Shown here piece by piece: positions 18,119-27,566 of a stretch of DNA of 64,000 bases (position 1 is the first letter of the stretch; each line of letters opens with the position of its first letter). This DNA comes from Opitutia bacterium Tous-C4FEB. GTDB lineage: Bacteria; Verrucomicrobiota; Verrucomicrobiia; Opitutales; Opitutaceae. Below the pieces are notes generated by a model that saw only the letters and a program-made list of their open reading frames with translations, made no database searches and was not told the origin of the DNA. Where the stretch lies: NCBI GenBank assembly GCA_002304445.1, contig NEVA01000015.1, positions 48,721-112,720 of the forward strand. The letters are read 5' to 3'. Both the position numbers and the translations under genes were made by a program.

Positions 18119-18291
18119 TGTCATGGCGAGGAGCGCAGCGACGTGGCCATCCATCTGGAATTTTAGCTGGATTGCCGCGCCCGCCAAGCTGGGCTCGCAA
18201 GGACAAACCGGATGCGTTCATTCGCAGGTGCGCGCAGCGCGCCGTGGTAATCCAGCTGGATTGCTTCGTCGCTGCGCTTCTCGCAATGACA
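18119..18291. repeat. Two adjacent palindromic dispersed-repeat units
   Basis: Two units of about 85 bp lie side by side (about 18119-18206 and 18212-18291). Each has a left arm like cattgcgaggagcgcagcgac and a right arm like its complement, gcgcttctcgcaatgac. The outer right arm (18258-18291) matches a third copy at 50547-50580 at 33 of 34 positions. No ORF is carried, so this resembles a small non-autonomous palindromic element. The remainder of 17978-18535 shows no credible gene. Confidence 0.8.
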
Positions 18292-18535
18292 GTCTGTTTT
18301 TCTAGGGACGTTGGTGTCCGTTCTTGCTTTGGGGTTCGGGGTTGGCACCCCAACTTTTTAGGGGTCAGTAAGGGTGCAGCCGTGGTTGATAAATCTGGAG
18401 GGTTGGGCGAGGGCAGATTCACGGTTAAAACCGTCAAACGATGTGTGGCGCTACCTCCCTTGACCCGGCGCGGGGAGTCGGTCGTAACTTTGCCCTTCTC
18501 CCCTTGGCCCCTTTCTTGTTACCGCTCCTCTCCTG

Positions 18536-19552
18536 ATGCGGGATTACTTTATCCGTCGCTTTCTGCTGATTCCACCCACGTTGCTGGGGATCACGCTCAT
18601 TGTGTTTTTGATCACGCGGATCGTGCCCGGCGGGCCGCTGGAGCGGGCGATGATGGAGATGCAGCAGGTCGACGCGGCGGGTCGTGGGGCGTCGGCGGGT
18701 CAGGGGATGGCGCTCTCCCAAGATCAGCTCGACCAGTTGAAGGCCTACTACGGTTTCGATAAACCCGTCCTCGTGAGCTACGGGTTGTGGATCGGCAAGG
18801 TCGTCACGGGCGATCTTGGCACCTCCTACCGCTACAACGAACCGGTCTGGGCCGTCATCAAACAGCGCTTCCCAGTCTCGTTGTTCTACGGGTTGCTCAC
18901 GCTTGTCATCACTTACTCGGTCTGCATCCCGCTCGGGATTCTCAAGGCGATCCGGCACCGCTCGTTGATGGATAACGCGACTTCAGTGCTCGTGTTCATG
19001 GGTTATGCGGTGCCCGGCTATGTGCTCGGTGCGCTGCTCCTGTTGTTTTTCTCGGCGCGGTTGGCGTGGTTTCCGATGGGCGGATTCACGAGCTACAATT
19101 TCGACGATCTCACGCTGGGCGGGAAAATCGGCGACCTCTTTCACCATGCGGTCCTGCCGTTGGCGTGCTACTTGGTCGGGAGTTTCGCAGTGACGACGCT
19201 CCTCATGAAAAACCACCTGATGGACAATCTCTCCGCCGACTACGTGCGCACCGCGTTGGCGAAGGGCGTGTCGTTTCACCAAGCGGTGCTAAAACACGCG
19301 CTCCGCAATTCGCTCATCCCGATCGCCACCACCTTTGGGCAAAACATCACGCTCGTCGTATCCGGTTCGTTTCTGATCGAGACGATTTTTGACATCAACG
19401 GCTTCGGTCTGCTCGGACTCACCTCGATTTTTGACCGCGATTATCCCGTGGTGATGGGCGTGATCTTCCTCGCAAGTCTGCTGCTGCTGCTCGGCAACAT
19501 CTTGTCCGACGTGCTGGTGGCCTTGATCGATCCGCGCATCCGCTTTAAGTGA
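18536..19552 (+). CDS. Peptide ABC transporter permease (YejB/DppB type)
   Basis: 338 residues. The N-terminus FIRRFLLIPPTLLGITLIVFLI is the first transmembrane helix of the DppB/YejB family. Further hydrophobic segments and the EAA-type loop (ALAKGVSFHQAVLKHALRNSLIP), which contacts the ATPase, follow. It is the first gene of a five-gene operon B-C-A-D-F (18536-24655). With the second permease it forms the inner-membrane channel for oligopeptides or related compounds. The YejB assignment is favoured by length and by the partner binding protein. Confidence 0.9.
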   Translation: MRDYFIRRFLLIPPTLLGITLIVFLITRIVPGGPLERAMMEMQQVDAAGRGASAGQGMALSQDQLDQLKAYYGFDKPVLVSYGLWIGKVVTGDLGTSYRYNEPVWAVIKQRFPVSLFYGLLTLVITYSVCIPLGILKAIRHRSLMDNATSVLVFMGYAVPGYVLGALLLLFFSARLAWFPMGGFTSYNFDDLTLGGKIGDLFHHAVLPLACYLVGSFAVTTLLMKNHLMDNLSADYVRTALAKGVSFHQAVLKHALRNSLIPIATTFGQNITLVVSGSFLIETIFDINGFGLLGLTSIFDRDYPVVMGVIFLASLLLLLGNILSDVLVALIDPRIRFK

Positions 19553-19559
19553 TTTCGCG

Positions 19560-20633
19560 ATGGCCCTGAACCCCCTCACCGTCAAAAAGCTCCGGCGTTT
19601 CCGCTCGATCCGGCGCGGCTACGTTTCGTTCTTGGTGCTCACCGGGCTCATCGTGTTGTCCCTTTTCGGCGAACTCTTGGTCAACAGCCGCGCGCTCGCG
19701 GTGAGTTACGAGGGCCGGCTCCATTTTCCGACCTACGGCGCTAATTTGCCCGGCACGGCCTTCGGCCTCGGTTACTCCTACGAGACCAACTACCGCGAGC
19801 TGAAGAAAAAGTTCGCGGCCGAGGGCTCCAAAAACTGGGTGCTGATGCCGCCGTTTCAATTCAACGCCTTCGAAAATACACCTTACCAAAACGTGTTCAA
19901 ACCCGCGCCGCCCTCCTTCATGGGCGGGCCTGAGGGACACTTGCTCGGGACCGACACCACCGGCCGGGACATTTTTGCCCGGCTGTTTTTCGGATTTCGC
20001 GTGGCGATCTTTTTCGCGCTGGCGTTCATGGCGCTCACCTACGTCGTCGGGATTTCGGTCGGGTGCATGATGGGCTATTTCGGCGGCGTGTTCGACCTGA
20101 TCGTGCAACGCCTGATCGAAGTGTGGTCCAACATCCCGTTTCTCTACATGGTCATCATTATTTTTTCGGTGATTCCGTCCACGCTAAGCATCCCGGCGCG
20201 GGTGGGGATTTTGCTCGTGGTAATGGTGCTCTTCTCGTGGACCTCGATGACTTATTACATGCGGACCGCGACCTACCGGGAGAAGGCGCGGGACTACACC
20301 TCGGCGGCGATCGTGATCGGAGCGGGCACGGGCCGGATCATCTTCAACCACATTTTGCCGAACACGATTTCGACCGTCGTCACGTTTATGCCGTTTACGA
20401 TCGTCTCGGCCATCACGGCGGTCACGGCGCTAGATTTCCTCGGCTTCGGCCTGCCGGCACCGACGCCGAGCATGGGCGAACTGCTCAAGCAGGGCACGCA
20501 AACCCTGACCACCGCGCCCTGGATTGTGTCGTCGGCCTTCGCGGCCCTCGTTTTTATCCTCACGCTCGTGACGTTCATCGGCGAGGCGGTGCGCGAGGCC
20601 TTTGACCCAAAAAAATTCACCACTTACGAATAA
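19560..20633 (+). CDS. Peptide ABC transporter permease (YejE/DppC type)
   Basis: 357 residues. It has an N-terminal anchor and then a long periplasmic insertion (~45-115) typical of YejE. The motif GPEGHLLGTDTTGRDIFARL is followed by five or so membrane helices and an EAA loop (REKARDYTSAAIVIGAGTGR). It starts 7 nt after the first permease gene, consistent with co-translation and heterodimer formation. Confidence 0.9.
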   Translation: MALNPLTVKKLRRFRSIRRGYVSFLVLTGLIVLSLFGELLVNSRALAVSYEGRLHFPTYGANLPGTAFGLGYSYETNYRELKKKFAAEGSKNWVLMPPFQFNAFENTPYQNVFKPAPPSFMGGPEGHLLGTDTTGRDIFARLFFGFRVAIFFALAFMALTYVVGISVGCMMGYFGGVFDLIVQRLIEVWSNIPFLYMVIIIFSVIPSTLSIPARVGILLVVMVLFSWTSMTYYMRTATYREKARDYTSAAIVIGAGTGRIIFNHILPNTISTVVTFMPFTIVSAITAVTALDFLGFGLPAPTPSMGELLKQGTQTLTTAPWIVSSAFAALVFILTLVTFIGEAVREAFDPKKFTTYE

Positions 20634-20640
20634 TAATTCC

Positions 20641-22629
20641 ATGAACCAAGTTCTCCCCTCTCTTCGTTTGTCCGGCCGTTGGCTGCTGGCGCTGGCCGGC
20701 GTGTTTTTTCTTGTTGGTTGCGGCAAGAAAAAGGAAGCCGTCGTCGAGCGCGACAACACCGCCGAGGTGAAGGCCTACTACGCGGCCAACCCCAATTTTT
20801 TCCGCTTCGCGACCCCGGCCGATCTGCCCAAGGACCTTGAGTGGGAAAACGGCGCCGACCTGCCGGAGATCGGCTCCCCGGCGGCGAAAAAGGGCGGGAC
20901 GTTTTACACGTTTCTCCAGGACTACCCTCGCACGCTGCGCCACGTCGGCCCTGACGCGAACGGCTCCTTTCGCCCGTGGCTGCTCGATGATGTAGTCGTG
21001 CAGTGGGCGTGGCGCCATCCCACCAAAACCGACGTGGGGCCGAAGGGATTTCACTTTTTCAGCGGGCTGGCCTCGGAGTGGGCGATCGACAAGGCCCGCA
21101 AGACCGTCTGGGTGCGGATTGAACCCAACGCCCGCTGGAGCGACGGCGTGCCGATCACTTCGGACGACATGTTGTTCGCGTTTTATTTCTGGCGTTCGAA
21201 ATACATCCAAGACCCGTGGTACAATAATTTCTACACGACCAACTTTGCCGGGATCACGCGCTACGACAGCCACACCTTCTCGATCACATTGCCCGAGGAT
21301 CGGCCCGATATGTCGGAGCGCGTGCTCAAACTTTATCCGCAACCCGCCCACTTCTTCAAGGAACTCGGCGACGATTTCCTGGAGCGCTACCAATGGCGCG
21401 TGGTGCCCACGCCGGGGGCTTACACGATCTTGCCGGAGGACATCGACAAGGGCCGCTCGATCACGCTCACGCGCGTCAAAGACTGGTGGGCGAAGGATAA
21501 GAAGAATTGGCGCTACCGGTTTAACCCCGACAAAATCCGCTTCTCGGTCATCCGCGACACGCCGAAGAGCTTTGAGGCTTTTAAAAAAGGAGAAATCGAT
21601 TTCTTCAACCTCTCCCTCGCCGAGTATTGGTATGACAAGCTGCCGGACTCGGACCCGCTGGTGCAGTCCGGCCTCGTGCAAAAGAATAAGTTTTATCACG
21701 ACTTCCCCCGGCCGACGTTCGGCCTGTGGATGAATACCAACCGGCCGTTGCTCGACAACCGCGAGGTGCGGGTGGGCATCCAATACGCGACGAACTGGCA
21801 GCTCGTGATCGACAAGTTTGCCCGTGGCGACTGGCAACGGATGCAGACCGGTTCGGATGGCTACGGCGAATTCACCCACCCGACGCTTCGCTCCCGGCCG
21901 TTTTCGATCGAGAAGGCGTTGGAGAGCTTCGCAAAGGCTGGCTTCACGACGCGCGGACCCGACGGCGTGCTCGTCAACGCCAAGGGCGAGAGGCTTTCGT
22001 TTCAGCTAACCACCGGTTATGAAGCGCTGAAAGACGTTCTCACGATTTTGCGAGAAGAGGCTTTGAAAGCCGGCGTGGAGCTCCGGATCGAGGTGCTCGA
22101 CGGGACCACGGCGTTTAAAAAGCTGCGAGAAAAGCAGCACGACATTTCCTACACGGCCTTCAGCGTTTCCCCGGAAATGTATCCGCGCTATTGGGAGGAC
22201 TCTCATTCGGCCAACGCCTATGACGACGCGTTCCGGCCCGATGGTACGATGAATCCTGAGCGGAAACTGAAGACGCAGACCAACAATGTGACGTCTACCG
22301 CGATTCACGCCCTCGACCAAAAAATCATCGCCTACGACCGATCAAGCGGCGCCGATGAGATGAAGAAACTCGCGTTTGAAATGGAGGAGATGCTTCACGA
22401 ACATGCGGCGTTCTCGCCGGGCCAGGTGGTCCCGTTTATGCGGATCGGGAGCTGGCGCTGGATCGGCTATCCTGAAGATTTCCACGTCAAGCTCGGCAAG
22501 AATTTTACCGAGTGGATGCTCTTCTGGGTCGATGAGGAAAAGAAGAAGGAGACGCTCGACGCGCGCCGTACCGGCGCGACGTTTCCGCCGGTCATCCGCA
22601 CCTACGAACAATACAAGCAGAAGAATTGA
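20641..22629 (+). CDS. Peptide-binding lipoprotein (solute-binding family 5, YejA-like)
   Basis: 662 residues from the ATG at 20641. The signal peptide ends in the lipobox LVGC, so the mature protein is lipid-anchored. The family-5 fold shows as [25 protein letters not shown] and [20 protein letters not shown]. Length and sequence are closer to YejA/microcin C-type binders than to DppA. It follows the YejE gene by 7 nt and delivers the ligand to the two permeases. The ligand is unknown. Confidence 0.9.
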   Translation: MNQVLPSLRLSGRWLLALAGVFFLVGCGKKKEAVVERDNTAEVKAYYAANPNFFRFATPADLPKDLEWENGADLPEIGSPAAKKGGTFYTFLQDYPRTLRHVGPDANGSFRPWLLDDVVVQWAWRHPTKTDVGPKGFHFFSGLASEWAIDKARKTVWVRIEPNARWSDGVPITSDDMLFAFYFWRSKYIQDPWYNNFYTTNFAGITRYDSHTFSITLPEDRPDMSERVLKLYPQPAHFFKELGDDFLERYQWRVVPTPGAYTILPEDIDKGRSITLTRVKDWWAKDKKNWRYRFNPDKIRFSVIRDTPKSFEAFKKGEIDFFNLSLAEYWYDKLPDSDPLVQSGLVQKNKFYHDFPRPTFGLWMNTNRPLLDNREVRVGIQYATNWQLVIDKFARGDWQRMQTGSDGYGEFTHPTLRSRPFSIEKALESFAKAGFTTRGPDGVLVNAKGERLSFQLTTGYEALKDVLTILREEALKAGVELRIEVLDGTTAFKKLREKQHDISYTAFSVSPEMYPRYWEDSHSANAYDDAFRPDGTMNPERKLKTQTNNVTSTAIHALDQKIIAYDRSSGADEMKKLAFEMEEMLHEHAAFSPGQVVPFMRIGSWRWIGYPEDFHVKLGKNFTEWMLFWVDEEKKKETLDARRTGATFPPVIRTYEQYKQKN

Positions 22630-23654
22630 ACGTCGGAATTCCGCCCGTGCCCGATCCCTCCGCCCCTCTGCTCGAAGTCCGGGACCTCGTCACCGCGTTT
22701 GACACGGACGCCGGTCAAGTCCGTGCGGTCGATGGGGTGAGCTTCGTGGTGCACAAGGGCAAGACCCTCGGCATCGTCGGGGAGTCCGGCTGCGGGAAAA
22801 GTGTGACGGCGCTTTCGATCAACCGCCTGCTGCCGAAACCGATGGGGAAAATTCTCGGCGGGCAGGTGCTGTTCGAAGGGCAGGATCTGACCCAACTTTC
22901 GCCCGAGCAGATGCTGAAAGTGCGGGGCGCCCGGATCGGGATGATCTTCCAGGAGCCGATGACCGCGCTCAATCCGCTCCACCGCATCGGCCGGCAGCTC
23001 TCTGAGATTTTCCTGCTGCACAAAACCAAAGACCCGCGGGAGGCGCTTGCGATGAGCGTCGAAATGCTCCGGCTGGTCGGCATCCCGTCGCCGGAGATCC
23101 GGGTGTCGGAGTATCCGCACCAACTCTCCGGTGGGATGCGCCAACGCGTCGTCATCGCCATCGCGTTGGCCTGCAAACCGGCGCTGGTCATCGCGGACGA
23201 GCCGACGACCGCCCTGGATGTCACGATTCAGGCGCAAATCTTGGAGCTCATGAAGAATCTCCAGCGTGAGATGGGCATGTCGATTGTCCTCATCACGCAC
23301 GATCTCGGCGTGATCGCCGAGGTCTGCGACGAAGTCGTCGTGATGTATGCGGGCCGCATCGCGGAGCGTGGCCCCGTGCTCGAAATTTTTGAGAATCCGA
23401 AACACCCCTACACGCGCGGTCTGTTGCAATCGATTCCGCGCCTCGACAGTCCGCGCAAGGTGAAGTTGAACACGATCGAAGGGATGGTGCCGGGTCTGCT
23501 TGATCTGCCGACGGGGTGCCGGTTTCAGAATCGCTGCCCGCACAGGAACGCGCGCTGCGCCGAGGTCCAGCCGACCGTCGAAAGCGTGGGTGATCACCAC
23601 GACGTGGCGTGCCATCGCTGGCGGGAATTGTCACCGTTGGAGGTCCGCTCATGA
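22626..23654 (+). CDS. Peptide ABC transporter ATPase (DppD/OppD type)
   Basis: About 342 residues. Walker [14 protein letters not shown], signature [15 protein letters not shown], Walker [14 protein letters not shown] and the C-terminal Opp-type domain with clustered cysteines ([14 protein letters not shown]) are present. The frame may start at TTG 22626, overlapping the previous stop, or at GTG 22647; both precede the conserved LLEVRDL. It is one half of the ATPase pair that powers uptake. Confidence 0.9.
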   Translation: MNVGIPPVPDPSAPLLEVRDLVTAFDTDAGQVRAVDGVSFVVHKGKTLGIVGESGCGKSVTALSINRLLPKPMGKILGGQVLFEGQDLTQLSPEQMLKVRGARIGMIFQEPMTALNPLHRIGRQLSEIFLLHKTKDPREALAMSVEMLRLVGIPSPEIRVSEYPHQLSGGMRQRVVIAIALACKPALVIADEPTTALDVTIQAQILELMKNLQREMGMSIVLITHDLGVIAEVCDEVVVMYAGRIAERGPVLEIFENPKHPYTRGLLQSIPRLDSPRKVKLNTIEGMVPGLLDLPTGCRFQNRCPHRNARCAEVQPTVESVGDHHDVACHRWRELSPLEVRS

Positions 23655-24655
23655 GCGAAAAGTCCGCCGATCAATCCCGTCTGCCGTTGCTGGAGATTCG
23701 GAAGCTCAAGATGTATTTCCCGGTCAAGGGCGGGGTTTTCATGACCGCCAAAGCGCAGTGCAAGGCGGTCGACGGGGTGTCGCTCGTGATTCGGGCCGGC
23801 GAGACCGTCGGCCTCGTCGGTGAGTCAGGCTGCGGCAAGTCCACGCTCGGGAAATGCATCGTGCGCCTCAACCAGCCGACCTCGGGCGAGATTCTCTTCG
23901 ACGGCGCGGACTTGGCCAAGCTGAGCCGCTCCGAGATGAAACCGCACCGACGAAACATTCAGATGATCTTCCAAGATCCGGCGGATTCGCTCAATTCGCG
24001 GCATACGGTGGGAAACATTTTGGAGGAACCGTTTATCGTCCACGGCATCGGCAGCGAGGCGGAACGCCGCGCGCGCGTGAATGAATTGCTGCGCACGGTG
24101 GGGCTGCCGGCGGGAGCGGCCGAGCGGTTTCCTTTTGAATTCTCCGGCGGTCAACGCCAGCGCATCGGCATCGCGCGGGCGATCGCGTTGAACCCGCGGC
24201 TGGTCGTATGCGACGAGCCGGTCTCGGCCCTCGACGTGTCGATCCAGAGCCAGGTGTTGAACCTGATGCTCGATCTCCAGCGGGAGCTGAAGCTCTCCTA
24301 TCTCTTCATCGCGCACGATCTCGCCGTGGTGAAACATATCTCCGACCGCATCGTCGTGATGTATCTCGGCCACGTGGTCGAAACCGCCTCGGCGGAAGAG
24401 ATTTACCGGAGCCCGCGCCATCCTTACACGCGGGCGCTGATTTCGGCGATTCCGGTGCCGAATCCCCGGAAGCATCGGGATCGAATCATTCTGCAAGGTG
24501 ACGTGCCGTCGCCGATCAATCCGCCCTCGGGGTGTCCGTTTCATACCCGTTGTCCCCACGTGCAGGAACGTTGCCGGGTGGAGAAACCCGCGCTGAGAAC
24601 GGTGGCCACGACGGCGGGGATCGAGCAGCAGGTGGCGTGTCATTTTGATCTGTGA
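23651..24655 (+). CDS. Peptide ABC transporter ATPase (DppF/OppF type)
   Basis: 334 residues from the ATG at 23651, which overlaps the upstream stop as ATGA. Walker [18 protein letters not shown], signature [17 protein letters not shown], Walker [13 protein letters not shown] and the oligopeptide C-terminal extension with [14 protein letters not shown] are present. It is the second ATPase subunit and the last gene of the operon. Confidence 0.92.
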   Translation: MSEKSADQSRLPLLEIRKLKMYFPVKGGVFMTAKAQCKAVDGVSLVIRAGETVGLVGESGCGKSTLGKCIVRLNQPTSGEILFDGADLAKLSRSEMKPHRRNIQMIFQDPADSLNSRHTVGNILEEPFIVHGIGSEAERRARVNELLRTVGLPAGAAERFPFEFSGGQRQRIGIARAIALNPRLVVCDEPVSALDVSIQSQVLNLMLDLQRELKLSYLFIAHDLAVVKHISDRIVVMYLGHVVETASAEEIYRSPRHPYTRALISAIPVPNPRKHRDRIILQGDVPSPINPPSGCPFHTRCPHVQERCRVEKPALRTVATTAGIEQQVACHFDL

Positions 24656-24755
24656 TCGGCGGATGCCGGTCCGGCCGCGCGTTTCCGGGGTCCTTCGACC
24701 TGAGCGCTTGCGTGCGGGCGAACGATGTCCTCTCTTGGCGATGTTCTTTTTAGCA

Positions 24756-25057
24756 GGGCCTATAGCTCAATGGTTAGAGCAGAGGACTTAATTATCGGGT
24801 CGGCGGCGGGGAAACCCACCGTTAGTCAGGTGTAAATTCGGTGAACGGCCTGCTCGCTTCGGCGGGCGACCCAACGCCGAGCCAAGCCCGCGCCTTTCGG
24901 CGCGGTAAGGTGTAGAGACCATAATCACCCACCTTCGCCCTCAAGGCATGGTGAAGGCATGGTCCAGACTACGAATCCCGCGATGGCGGGAGCGGCGAAA
25001 GCCGAAGTGGTAAGCATAATCCTTTGGTTCAGGGTTCGAATCCCTGTGGGCCCACCA
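24756..25057 (+). tRNA. tRNA-Ile2 (anticodon CAU), interrupted by a group I intron
   Basis: The exons are 24756-24788 and 25015-25057. Joined, they give acceptor GGGCCTA/TGGGCCC, D arm GCTC/GAGC, anticodon stem GAGGA/TCCTT with loop CTCATAA, a 5-nt variable loop, T arm CAGGG/CCCTG and encoded CCA. The short variable loop and the CTCATAA loop mark the minor isoleucine tRNA read as AUA after lysidine modification. The interruption lies between U33 and C34. Because the gene is split, standard scanning may not report it. Confidence 0.93.
24789..25014 (+). ncRNA. Group I (IC3-like) self-splicing intron in the tRNA-Ile(CAU) anticodon loop
   Basis: 226 nt with no ORF. The 5' exon ends in U and the intron ends in G, as group I introns require. 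GGTC at about 24798-24801 can pair with the exon end GACT, putting a U-G wobble at the splice site (P1), and attat just upstream can pair with the 3' exon ataat (P10). Core blocks aacgccgagccaagc (24873-24887), aaggtgtagagac (24907-24919) and ggtgaaggcatggtccag (~24950-24967) correspond, from memory, to the P6, P7 and P3/P8 regions of the Azoarcus tRNA-Ile intron. A GAAA tetraloop also appears in P2. Self-splicing is inferred. Confidence 0.9.
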
Positions 25058-25155
25058 TTTTCTCAAGCGGGACGGCGCGACAACGGGCGCCCCGCTCGGT
25101 TTCCTAAGGAACGGGTGGCGCCTCTGGGCAGCTTTTGATTCACCCACCGCTTTTC

Positions 25156-25716
25156 ATGAACGTTGTTCTTCCGCAGTTTTTCATTTCACCCGGCCATAAT
25201 TTTTTCGGCCGACCGCGTGCGCCCGCCGGCGAACATCCGACGCGAGAGGTGGCGACGGTCGTCTGCCGCGCGGGTTGGGGCATCGAAGGGGATCGGTTTT
25301 ACGGGTATCGTCCCGGCTACAAAGGACAGGTCACGTTTTTCGCCGCGGACGTGTTTGAAGCGCTCAAAGCGGAGTTTCGATTGCCGGGGATTTCGGCCGG
25401 AGTTTTGCGCCGGAATGTGCTGATCGGCGGGGCGGATCTGACGGTGCTGATCGGGAAAAAGTTTTCGATTGGCGGCGTGGGGTTTGAAGGCACGGGCGAG
25501 GCGCGGCCCTGCCACTGGATGAATCACGCGGTAGCGCCGGGTGCCGAAGACTGGCTCAAAGGCCGGGGTGGCCTCCGCGCGCGGGTCCTCAGCGATGGGG
25601 AGCTTCAGATCGGTGCGGCGGAATTGCTATTTTTGGACAAAAGCCCTCAGCCAATCGGCGCCGCCGGCGTCATCGGTAAATGCGCCGTCGAGCTGCGCCT
25701 CGAAAGCGGCGTCTAG
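25156..25716 (+). CDS. MOSC-domain protein
   Basis: 186 residues. VATVVCRAGWGIEGDRFYGY, GQVTFFAADVFEAL, LRRNVLIGGADL and FEGTGEARPCHWMNH follow the beta-strand pattern of MOSC domains, including the conserved Cys (in RPCHW) that carries sulfur in this superfamily. It probably moves sulfur or hydroxylated nitrogen groups on a molybdenum- or pyridoxal-linked substrate; the partner is unknown. The ATG at 25156 is chosen over an upstream TTG. The last ~30 codons overlap the 3' end of the CCA-adding enzyme gene on the other strand. Confidence 0.75.
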   Translation: MNVVLPQFFISPGHNFFGRPRAPAGEHPTREVATVVCRAGWGIEGDRFYGYRPGYKGQVTFFAADVFEALKAEFRLPGISAGVLRRNVLIGGADLTVLIGKKFSIGGVGFEGTGEARPCHWMNHAVAPGAEDWLKGRGGLRARVLSDGELQIGAAELLFLDKSPQPIGAAGVIGKCAVELRLESGV

Positions 25717-27024
25717 GATACGTTTGAATTCGGGCCCGGGCGAGTGCCCGAGCGCGACCAAATGCCGGCCAAGCACCAGCGGCTGCGGTGCGACCCGGGC
25801 GAGAGCGAGACCGCGAGCCTGCGCGGCGAGGGCTTCGATGCGCGCGTCGGTTTCCGGCGACCAGAGAGGTGGCCGGCCGGCGTTGTCGGCGCGCATGACG
25901 GCGCATAAATCGTCGATCGTTGCGGGTTGGAGCCGGCCGGCCAACCGGCGCACGGCCGAGTCGGAGAGCTTGGGGTTCTGTCGATCGTGAACGTGGTGGT
26001 TTAAGACCAAAGCCCGCACCGGCGGCGTGAATCGGATCGGGGCGCCGACACGTTGGAGAAAACGCTCCGCGACCGGTCCTCCGGCAGCGGCGTGACCGGG
26101 ACTGAGCCAGCGCATCACGCCGTTTTTCTCGGCGCGCGCGGTGGTCGCGGGTTTGCCGAAATCGTGAGCGAGCACCGCCAGCATCAGCACCGGATTATTG
26201 GCGGACGCCGGCCAGTCGGTGAGCGAGACGAGCCCGTCCAAACACCGTTGGGTGTGCGTGAACACATCGCCTTCCGGGTGCCATTCCGGCTCTTGAAGCG
26301 TGCCGCGCAGGGCGGCGATTTCCGGAAAATGTGCGATCCAACCGGTCTGTTCGAGCACATCGAGTCCGCGTGAGGGGCGAATGGATCGGGTGGCCCATTT
26401 TTCCCACTCCCCCCAAACCCGTTCGACGGGCAGCTCGGCAAACGAGGGTGCAATCGACCGGGCAAGCGCCGCCGTTTCGGGGGCCAGATCAAAATCAAAA
26501 CGCGCGGCAAACTGGAACGCCCGCAAAACGCGCAACGGGTCTTCCGCGAAGGCGGTGCTGGTGTGGCGGAGAATCCGCGCCCGCAGATCGGCGGTGCCGT
26601 GGTGCGGGTCGATCACAACCCCGGTGAACGGATCGTAGGCGATCGCGTTGACGGTAAAATCGCGGCGGGCGGCGGACTCGGCGTCGGTGAGCGAAGGATC
26701 GGGCTCGACCGCAAAGCCGCGGTGACCCCGCCCGGTTTTCGATTCGCGACGCGGAAGACTGAAATCGTAGTCGGCGCCGGTGGCGTGACCACGAACCTTG
26801 ATAACGCCGAAACTGCGGCCCACGACATCGGTCGCGCCGAAAGGCGCGAGAGTGGTGTGCAACGTTTCGAAGTCCACGCCGCCGACCTCTACATCGAAGT
26901 CATGGGGCGCCTTGCCCAGCAGCCAATCCCGCACGCCGCCGCCGACCAGTCGCGGCCGACCGATCCGCCGGGTGGCGTCGAGCAGGGCGCGAAGTTCGTC
27001 GGGGATGAAAAGAGCGCCGGTCAT
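25627..27024 (-). CDS. CCA tRNA nucleotidyltransferase/poly(A) polymerase family, HD-containing
   Basis: 465 residues. The nucleotidyltransferase head reads RLVGGGVRDWLLGKAPHDFDVEV, with the metal-binding D-x-D, followed by RRDFTVNAIAYDPFTG and EDPLRVLRAFQFAARF. A C-terminal HD phosphohydrolase motif lies in LAVLAHDFGKP. The layout is that of E. coli-type Cca. All tRNAs in the window encode CCA, so a repair role is likely. The ATG at 27024 overlaps the DUF423 stop as ATGA; the much longer open frame upstream is antisense to that gene and is not coding. Confidence 0.88.
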   Translation of the reverse strand: MTGALFIPDELRALLDATRRIGRPRLVGGGVRDWLLGKAPHDFDVEVGGVDFETLHTTLAPFGATDVVGRSFGVIKVRGHATGADYDFSLPRRESKTGRGHRGFAVEPDPSLTDAESAARRDFTVNAIAYDPFTGVVIDPHHGTADLRARILRHTSTAFAEDPLRVLRAFQFAARFDFDLAPETAALARSIAPSFAELPVERVWGEWEKWATRSIRPSRGLDVLEQTGWIAHFPEIAALRGTLQEPEWHPEGDVFTHTQRCLDGLVSLTDWPASANNPVLMLAVLAHDFGKPATTARAEKNGVMRWLSPGHAAAGGPVAERFLQRVGAPIRFTPPVRALVLNHHVHDRQNPKLSDSAVRRLAGRLQPATIDDLCAVMRADNAGRPPLWSPETDARIEALAAQARGLALARVAPQPLVLGRHLVALGHSPGPEFKRILDAAFEAQLDGAFTDDAGGADWLRAFVQK

Positions 27025-27425
27025 TTTGACGGCGGAGCCTCCGTTTTGAAACCCGCCGCCACCACGCAGGCCCATCCGATCATAAATGAAAGTCCGCCCA
27101 AGGGGGCCGCCGATGCACCCAGCCAACTGGGGGCGGCTTTTAAAGCTAAAAGGTAAAGCGACCCGGAGAACAGGACGATGCCCAGAATCCACCAGCGGGC
27201 CGCCCAGCCCAAGCGCGCGGCGGCGCTGCAGCGGAGTCGGAGCCACGCCGCCGCGGCAAAGATCGCGACCGTGTGAATCAGATGATACTGCACCGCCGTT
27301 TCCCAGCGATCGCGGGTGCCGAGTTCGGTGAGCCGCGCCTCTAGAGCGTGGGCGCCAAACGCGCCCAAGGCGACCCCGGTGAGACCTAAAATACCGGCGG
27401 CCCAAAGCGCATGTGAAGACTTCAT
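27021..27425 (-). CDS. DUF423 membrane protein
   Basis: 134 residues with four predicted transmembrane helices. The family signature is present: GLTGVALGAFGAHALE near the N-terminus, AVQYHLIHTVAIF in the middle, and LFSGSLYLLALKA near the C-terminus. Its function is unknown across bacteria. The ATG at 27425 begins the first helix. It is translationally coupled to the downstream CCA-adding enzyme gene by a 4-nt overlap. Confidence 0.85.
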   Translation of the reverse strand: MKSSHALWAAGILGLTGVALGAFGAHALEARLTELGTRDRWETAVQYHLIHTVAIFAAAAWLRLRCSAAARLGWAARWWILGIVLFSGSLYLLALKAAPSWLGASAAPLGGLSFMIGWACVVAAGFKTEAPPSK

Positions 27426-27523
27426 CGCAGCGAAGTTTGCATAAACGGGCCTCAAAACAAGTTTCGGCTTTGCGCGCGGTCAAAACCGGTCTTGTGGCCC
27501 CGCTTTTCAGATGAAATGAGGCA

Positions 27524-27551
27524 TTGACACCGCCTTCCCTAAACCTAGTTC
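27524..27551 (+). promoter_or_regulatory. Candidate promoter of rplM-rpsI
   Basis: TTGACA at 27524-27529 is a perfect -35 hexamer. TAGTTC at 27546-27551 is a moderate -10 at 16-nt spacing. They lie just upstream of the rplM start. Confidence 0.5.
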
Positions 27552-27566
27552 TCAACCTCTTTTCCC

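Noticed and set aside
16060..18535. Integrated element with tRNA-Val as attachment site
   Set aside because: No integrase and no second copy of the tRNA 3' end were found by eye; only the composition shift supports it, so it is kept as an islet rather than an integrative element.
24756..24800. First reading of the split tRNA as tRNA-Leu(UAA) because of the string cttaat
   Set aside because: The variable loop is only 5 nt, not a long leucine-type arm, and only joining gact to cataatcc restores a 7-nt loop and 5-bp stem.
24941..25147. 68-codon minus-strand frame
   Set aside because: Lies across the intron and the 3' exon of tRNA-Ile; not coding.
27025..27555. 177-codon N-terminal extension of the CCA-adding enzyme
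   Set aside because: Overlaps the DUF423 gene in another frame on the same strand and lacks conserved sequence; the ATGA junction at 27021-27024 marks the real start.
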